IMG/VR virus record: IMGVR_UViG_3300033153_000547
Span: 1 to 44,293 of that record
Reading direction: 5' to 3' (one strand)
DNA: 44,293 bases
DNA from: a virus
Of the stretch, positions 41,710-44,293 are shown one piece after another. Position numbers and translations under genes: made by a program. Below the pieces are notes generated by a model, which was given only the letters and a program-made list of their open reading frames with translations, did no database searches and was not told where the DNA came from. Within the stretch, counting starts at the first letter, position 1; every line of letters begins with the position of its first letter.

Positions 41710-41918
41710 TGGCTTCCCTTTAGTATTGATTCAATCTCTTCTATACCCTTACTGACAGGGATAGTTCTTGCCCTTACCTGTAGCATCAGGCTATTGATTT
41801 TCTTTACTGATTCCATTGGAGTTACACGGTAACCCTGTTCCTGTAGAAGTTCTTTCGCCTCCCTTACTTGCTCGGTGAGTTGTCTCCCGGCTTCAAATGT
41901 TTCGTTTACTATACTCAT
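41706..41918 (-). CDS. Small helical protein, unknown
   Basis: 70 residues, helical throughout, with alternating charged and Leu/Val/Ile residues (VNETFEAGRQLTEQVREAKELL). Start and stop lie in ATGA overlaps with the neighbours. Probably a small oligomeric or adaptor protein; no family is recognised. Confidence 0.6.
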   Translation of the reverse strand: MSIVNETFEAGRQLTEQVREAKELLQEQGYRVTPMESVKKINSLMLQVRARTIPVSKGIEEIESILKGSQ

Positions 41919-42715
41919 TGCTTCTTGTTTTTAAAAATTTTACCCGCTTCATCCCTGTTGTTGTCGCTCCACTGAATATCTTTGTCGCTTAACTTAAGGT
42001 CAGACACATCAGCGAATTGTGTGCCTGTTATTCTTGGCATCCCCTCGAACTCAGTGAGGCTACTATTGTCTTCGTGTTGTAGGTACTCATCGGTTTCCAA
42101 TCCCCCCGGAACTTCGATTGTTCTTGTAACAGTTCGGGTGTAGGTTTCGGTGAGTGTGATTGTTATTTCTTTGTTGTCAGGAGTGGTAAAGTCTTTTATG
42201 AATCGGCTCACCTTGTCATCCATTTTCAACCCATCGTAATTTTCTTTTATGAATCTTGGCGGTAGTGCTTTCCAATTCCCTGAATAGATTTTTGCAAACA
42301 TCTTTGTCGTGTCTGCATTCCAATTAAACTTCTGCTCCTCCGTTTCGTTAACCACATTTTTAAGTGTCGTTGTTTCCTCCTCTAATTGTTTCCCGGTTCT
42401 TATTGCCTCTCTATTTCTTTTACGCTTACACTCAAGAAGGTATTTGTTGTGGTCATCGAGAACCATACGAACGTGGATGGGATTGATTTCTCTCAGGTCA
42501 ATAAACTTAAGTAATGATACGGTATACTTTCTTCCGTTAGGCTTATCGTAAGATTTTTTTGCCCACCCTCTTTGTAGTATGAATGGCTCAAGCCCGTTCC
42601 GTACTCCATGTTCTTTCGCCATCTTCTGCATATTGGTTCTTGTGATGGTTTGATTTGAGAGTTCTTTAAAGAATCCCACTGCCCTGTCTAATGTGTCTTT
42701 GCTTTTTCTTCGCAT
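41915..42715 (-). CDS. Putative DNA-binding protein, unknown family
   Basis: 266 residues. The first 75 read like a winged-helix or helix-turn-helix unit: TRTNMQKMAKEHGVRNGLEPFILQRGWAKK, then a strand pair KKSYDKPNGRKYTVSLLKF. A basic coiled helix follows (YLLECKRKRNREAIRTGK). Then comes a beta segment KEITITLTETYTRTVTRTIEVP and a disordered acidic end. DNA binding is inferred from this plan. Upstream lies a leader of about 150 bases with strong hairpins that could control it. Start ATG is preceded by AAAATTATATT. Confidence 0.6.
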   Translation of the reverse strand: MRRKSKDTLDRAVGFFKELSNQTITRTNMQKMAKEHGVRNGLEPFILQRGWAKKSYDKPNGRKYTVSLLKFIDLREINPIHVRMVLDDHNKYLLECKRKRNREAIRTGKQLEEETTTLKNVVNETEEQKFNWNADTTKMFAKIYSGNWKALPPRFIKENYDGLKMDDKVSRFIKDFTTPDNKEITITLTETYTRTVTRTIEVPGGLETDEYLQHEDNSSLTEFEGMPRITGTQFADVSDLKLSDKDIQWSDNNRDEAGKIFKNKKQ

Positions 42716-42763
42716 AATATAATTTTATTTTAGTTTCCGTTTCATCCTTTCGGAATCATCAGC

Positions 42764-42849
42764 CGGGACACACATCCCGATACGGTTGGTGCAGTGCTCG
42801 GAGAGGGGCCCAATGGAAAATGAATAAACCAATCCCCTCTCGTTGCACC
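42764..42849 (-). ncRNA. Structured leader element with two hairpins
   Basis: The stretch 42716-42863 has no convincing gene. On the minus strand it can fold into a long hairpin: outer GGTGCA/TGCACC (42849-42844 with 42793-42788) and inner GAGAGGGG/CCCCTCTC, with a further imperfect stem inside; then a second hairpin CGGGA/TCCCG (42779-42764). There is no T run, so it is not a simple terminator. It may be a leader regulating the 266-aa gene, or a small RNA. A 16-codon frame starting in the second hairpin (ATG at about 42776) and an overlapping 29-codon GTG frame are also open. Confidence 0.4.
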
Positions 42850-42863
42850 TTACACACAAAAAA

Positions 42864-43022
42864 CTATTCTTTAAGTTCTTCTTCCAAGTCCGCTTGTCTT
42901 TCAAGCAGTTCTCTCATTGTCAATAACCTTGAGCAATTAGATTGCTTTATCCAATGGCGAACCTGTTCTAATGAGGCGGTTCTGATTTGGTCAATGTGCT
43001 TCAAGTCTTTTAAGTCTTTCAT
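42864..43022 (-). CDS. Small helical protein, unknown
   Basis: A 52-residue frame from ATG 43022 to TAG at 42866-42864, sited directly after the previous gene's stop. It is helical, charged, with VRHWIKQSNCSRLLTMRELL and an acidic end EEELKE. Length and close fit in the gap suggest a true gene. No family is recognised. Confidence 0.55.
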   Translation of the reverse strand: MKDLKDLKHIDQIRTASLEQVRHWIKQSNCSRLLTMRELLERQADLEEELKE

Positions 43023-43023
43023 C

Positions 43024-43266
43024 TTACTTCAGTTTAATTATTTCGTTTACCTTTTGGATGGCATCTCTCTTGGATGTTGCCGAGATGATTCCGCATCCTT
43101 CAGATGCACACTCGTATCCTTCTTTAAGTCCGATGAGTATAGAAGCCCTGTCTCTTGCAGACAATTCGTAGTCTACGTCTCGGTCATCTAAATACATTAC
43201 TGCTTCGTGATTAGTAATGTCTCTGAATGCTCTTACCTTTTTCATTGTGTGTGTTTTAGTTTTCAT
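43024..43266 (-). CDS. Small protein of early operon, unknown
   Basis: 80 residues from ATG 43266, or 73 from ATG 43245. Both ATGs follow the same ACACACACA leader because that leader is duplicated in tandem (period 21 bases = 7 codons), so the first seven residues, MKTKTHT, may be leftover leader; I think 43245 is at least as likely. The protein contains an alpha-beta pattern (AVMYLDDRDVDYELSARDRASILIGLKEG, then ISATSKRDAIQKVNEIIKLK) and two Cys. No family is known to me. Confidence 0.6.
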   Translation of the reverse strand: MKTKTHTMKKVRAFRDITNHEAVMYLDDRDVDYELSARDRASILIGLKEGYECASEGCGIISATSKRDAIQKVNEIIKLK

Positions 43267-43278
43267 TGTGTGTGTTTT
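43239..43278 (-). repeat. Tandem repeat of translation start leader (19 bp, period 21)
   Basis: The 19-base units 43239-43257 and 43260-43278 are identical and each has, on the minus strand, an ACACACACA leader followed by ATGAAA. A similar leader (ACACA before ATGAAA) precedes the gene at 43490. Two starts in frame result. Confidence 0.85.
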
Positions 43279-43490
43279 TAAAGTTCAATTAAACCGGAAG
43301 AAGTTACAACCCTGACATCTTCCTCTATAGGAAAGAATATAGAGCGTGTCTTGGATACCCAATACTTAAACCTGTTGCGGTCTTCTTGTACGACCACCTT
43401 CTTAATAGTGTACTCCTTGGTACCTTTGAGACCACCGTGGTTGAATGTGATTTTGTCTCCTACTTTTTTCACTTGATTGATTTTTTTCAT
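43278..43490 (-). CDS. Small beta-rich protein, unknown
   Basis: 70 residues, basic at the N-terminus and beta-rich (VGDKITFNHGGLKGTKEYTIKKVVVQED, KYWVSKTRSIFFP), which suggests a small barrel of SH3-like type; it may bind nucleic acid or protein. It is first after a good promoter at 43524-43555, so probably among the earliest expressed genes. Leader is ACACATACACACA. No family is recognised. Confidence 0.65.
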   Translation of the reverse strand: MKKINQVKKVGDKITFNHGGLKGTKEYTIKKVVVQEDRNRFKYWVSKTRSIFFPIEEDVRVVTSSGLIEL

Positions 43491-43523
43491 TGTGTGTATG
43501 TGTTAGTTAATGAATGATTAATA

Positions 43524-43555
43524 CAAACCTACGAAATAAATTCGACATTTCCAAA
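43524..43555 (-). promoter_or_regulatory. Bacteroidota promoter TTTG-N20-TAGGTTTG
   Basis: On the minus strand, TTTG (43555-43552), a 20-base spacer and TAGGTTTG (43531-43524) match both boxes and the spacing expected for Bacteroidota housekeeping sigma factor. It lies in the 103-base gap between two small genes and points to the gene at 43490. This is the best two-box promoter I see. Confidence 0.75.
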
Positions 43556-43593
43556 TAAATAAAAAGTTTTTTTTTCGACGGGTCCATTTCAGG

Positions 43594-44280
43594 TTACTTT
43601 TTTTGTAGGTACCTCATGTGGTTTGTGACCTGTTCTTTACTCATCCATCCACGAACCCTGTAGCAATCCCTGTTAAGTATCTTTGAACTCAGCCTGTCTT
43701 TGATGCTTGACATCACCTCAAAAGATGTGGTCCCATTCCCGTATAAGTATCCCTTACCTGAACTACATCCGATTACTGATATCCATTCACCATTAGGGAA
43801 CTCCAATCGAGCGGCGACCCCGGTATCAGGATAAGTTTCGTGAGGTATAAACTCTAAGTCTTTAAATGTTTTCATCTTATCCTTAGGTTTGTTCCTGACG
43901 TGGATGCTTGTGCCCTGAATCACGGCGTACTCAAACTCCTGTCCATCCATATTCTCTGCCCCAATCTTACCCATCTGATTAGGCTGAGTCCAATACGGTG
44001 TTAGTCTTGGGTTGAATGATACCGGGGTGAAAAACTTCCGCTCAAAAAAGAACAGGTCCCTATCAACGTGCTCATCAAACTCAATCCACGCACACACAGT
44101 CTTGTTCTCGCCTTTGTATATCTTGTCGGCTACCTTTCGTTGGTTGCGTAACCTTACATTACTTAGTGTCAGGAACATATCATCAGGGTGTATATACTCT
44201 ACGGTTCCATCCTGATTTCGTAACTGCCACTTCATGTAGTTCTCTCCTTTGCCTAAGTGAAATCTTAATCTTGCTTTCAT
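43594..44280 (-). CDS. Unknown protein at start of minus-strand arm
   Basis: 228 residues, mixed, with a basic N-terminus (KARLRFHLGKGENYMKWQLRN) and aromatic-rich beta stretches (VCAWIEFDEHVDRDLFFFERKFFTPVSF). The sequence also has AARLEFPNGEWISVIGCSSGKGYLYGNGTTSFE. No catalytic motif is clear. An early-gene position is likely, as its leader would lie past the window end (only 13 bases remain). ATG 44280 is the first start in the frame; an ATG at residue 16 (MKWQL) is an alternative. No family is known to me. Confidence 0.6.
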   Translation of the reverse strand: MKARLRFHLGKGENYMKWQLRNQDGTVEYIHPDDMFLTLSNVRLRNQRKVADKIYKGENKTVCAWIEFDEHVDRDLFFFERKFFTPVSFNPRLTPYWTQPNQMGKIGAENMDGQEFEYAVIQGTSIHVRNKPKDKMKTFKDLEFIPHETYPDTGVAARLEFPNGEWISVIGCSSGKGYLYGNGTTSFEVMSSIKDRLSSKILNRDCYRVRGWMSKEQVTNHMRYLQKK

Positions 44281-44293
44281 TTTACTTGGTTTT

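Noticed and set aside
41977-41984. Plus-strand TATCTTTG in the minus-strand early region
   Set aside because: No plus-strand gene follows it; a chance match in coding sequence is more likely than an antisense promoter.
42788-42849. tRNA-like element: GGTGCA at one end and TGCACCA at the other
   Set aside because: No T-loop or D-arm signature and a single long nested hairpin instead of a cloverleaf.
42820-43191. Plus-strand frame of 123 codons in the early region
   Set aside because: Low-complexity Ser-rich product; the minus strand holds a coupled gene of 52 codons and part of another.
1-44293. Complete genome with terminal repeat or circular join
   Set aside because: First and last bases share no repeat, and the first gene has no convincing start when the ends are joined; completeness cannot be claimed.
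1-44293. CRISPR array, insertion sequence, integrase or attachment site
   Set aside because: No regularly spaced repeats, transposase, recombinase or repressor was seen on either strand.

Overview
The window looks like a large part, perhaps most, of the genome of a tailed double-stranded DNA phage of podovirus type that infects a member of the Bacteroidota. Three things support the host call. The clearest promoters match the Bacteroidota -7 box TAnnTTTG, with TATCTTTGT recurring. Most starts lack a Shine-Dalgarno sequence and have A-rich leaders. Finally, several proteins (a BT4734/VirE-type primase-helicase and a short secreted protein with a Flavobacteria-like signal peptide) fit such a host. 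The genome is AT-rich, the standard code fits, and genes are packed with many 4-base ATGA overlaps. A marine flavobacterial phage is my best guess, but that is inference.

Left arm, plus strand, 1-32.0 kb: a holin, a coiled-coil protein and a tail-fibre-like protein come first, followed by a small conserved protein, a double GroES-like co-chaperonin and a probable small terminase. The large terminase comes next, broken by an exact 79-bp tandem duplication. Then follow portal, scaffold, major capsid protein and a strong terminator. Next is a group of short transcription units with repeated terminator-promoter cassettes. The tail follows: two connector/ring-type proteins, a 1489-aa hub-like protein and its 275-aa partner. 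A GNAT-like gene has its own promoter. The arm ends with three probable ejection proteins of 284, 643 and 3271 aa. The last is a giant multidomain protein with a zincin HEMGH motif, an ADP-ribosyltransferase-like region, hydrophobic segments and internal duplications.

Right arm, minus strand, 44.3-32.0 kb, convergent with the left arm: small early genes lead into a DnaA domain IV-like protein and a recombination set made of a DUF1071 annealing protein, a RecE-like exonuclease and an SSB-like protein ending in EDLPF, closed by a strong terminator. After an AT-rich control region come an SF3 primase-helicase, a secreted protein, an SNF2-like helicase, a VRR-NUC nuclease, a second DnaA domain IV-like protein, an HNH nuclease and a PD-(D/E)XK nuclease. 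I see no DNA polymerase, RNA polymerase, integrase, repressor, endolysin or tRNA, so the phage probably relies on host polymerases. No terminal repeat is visible, and the first gene is cut by the window edge.
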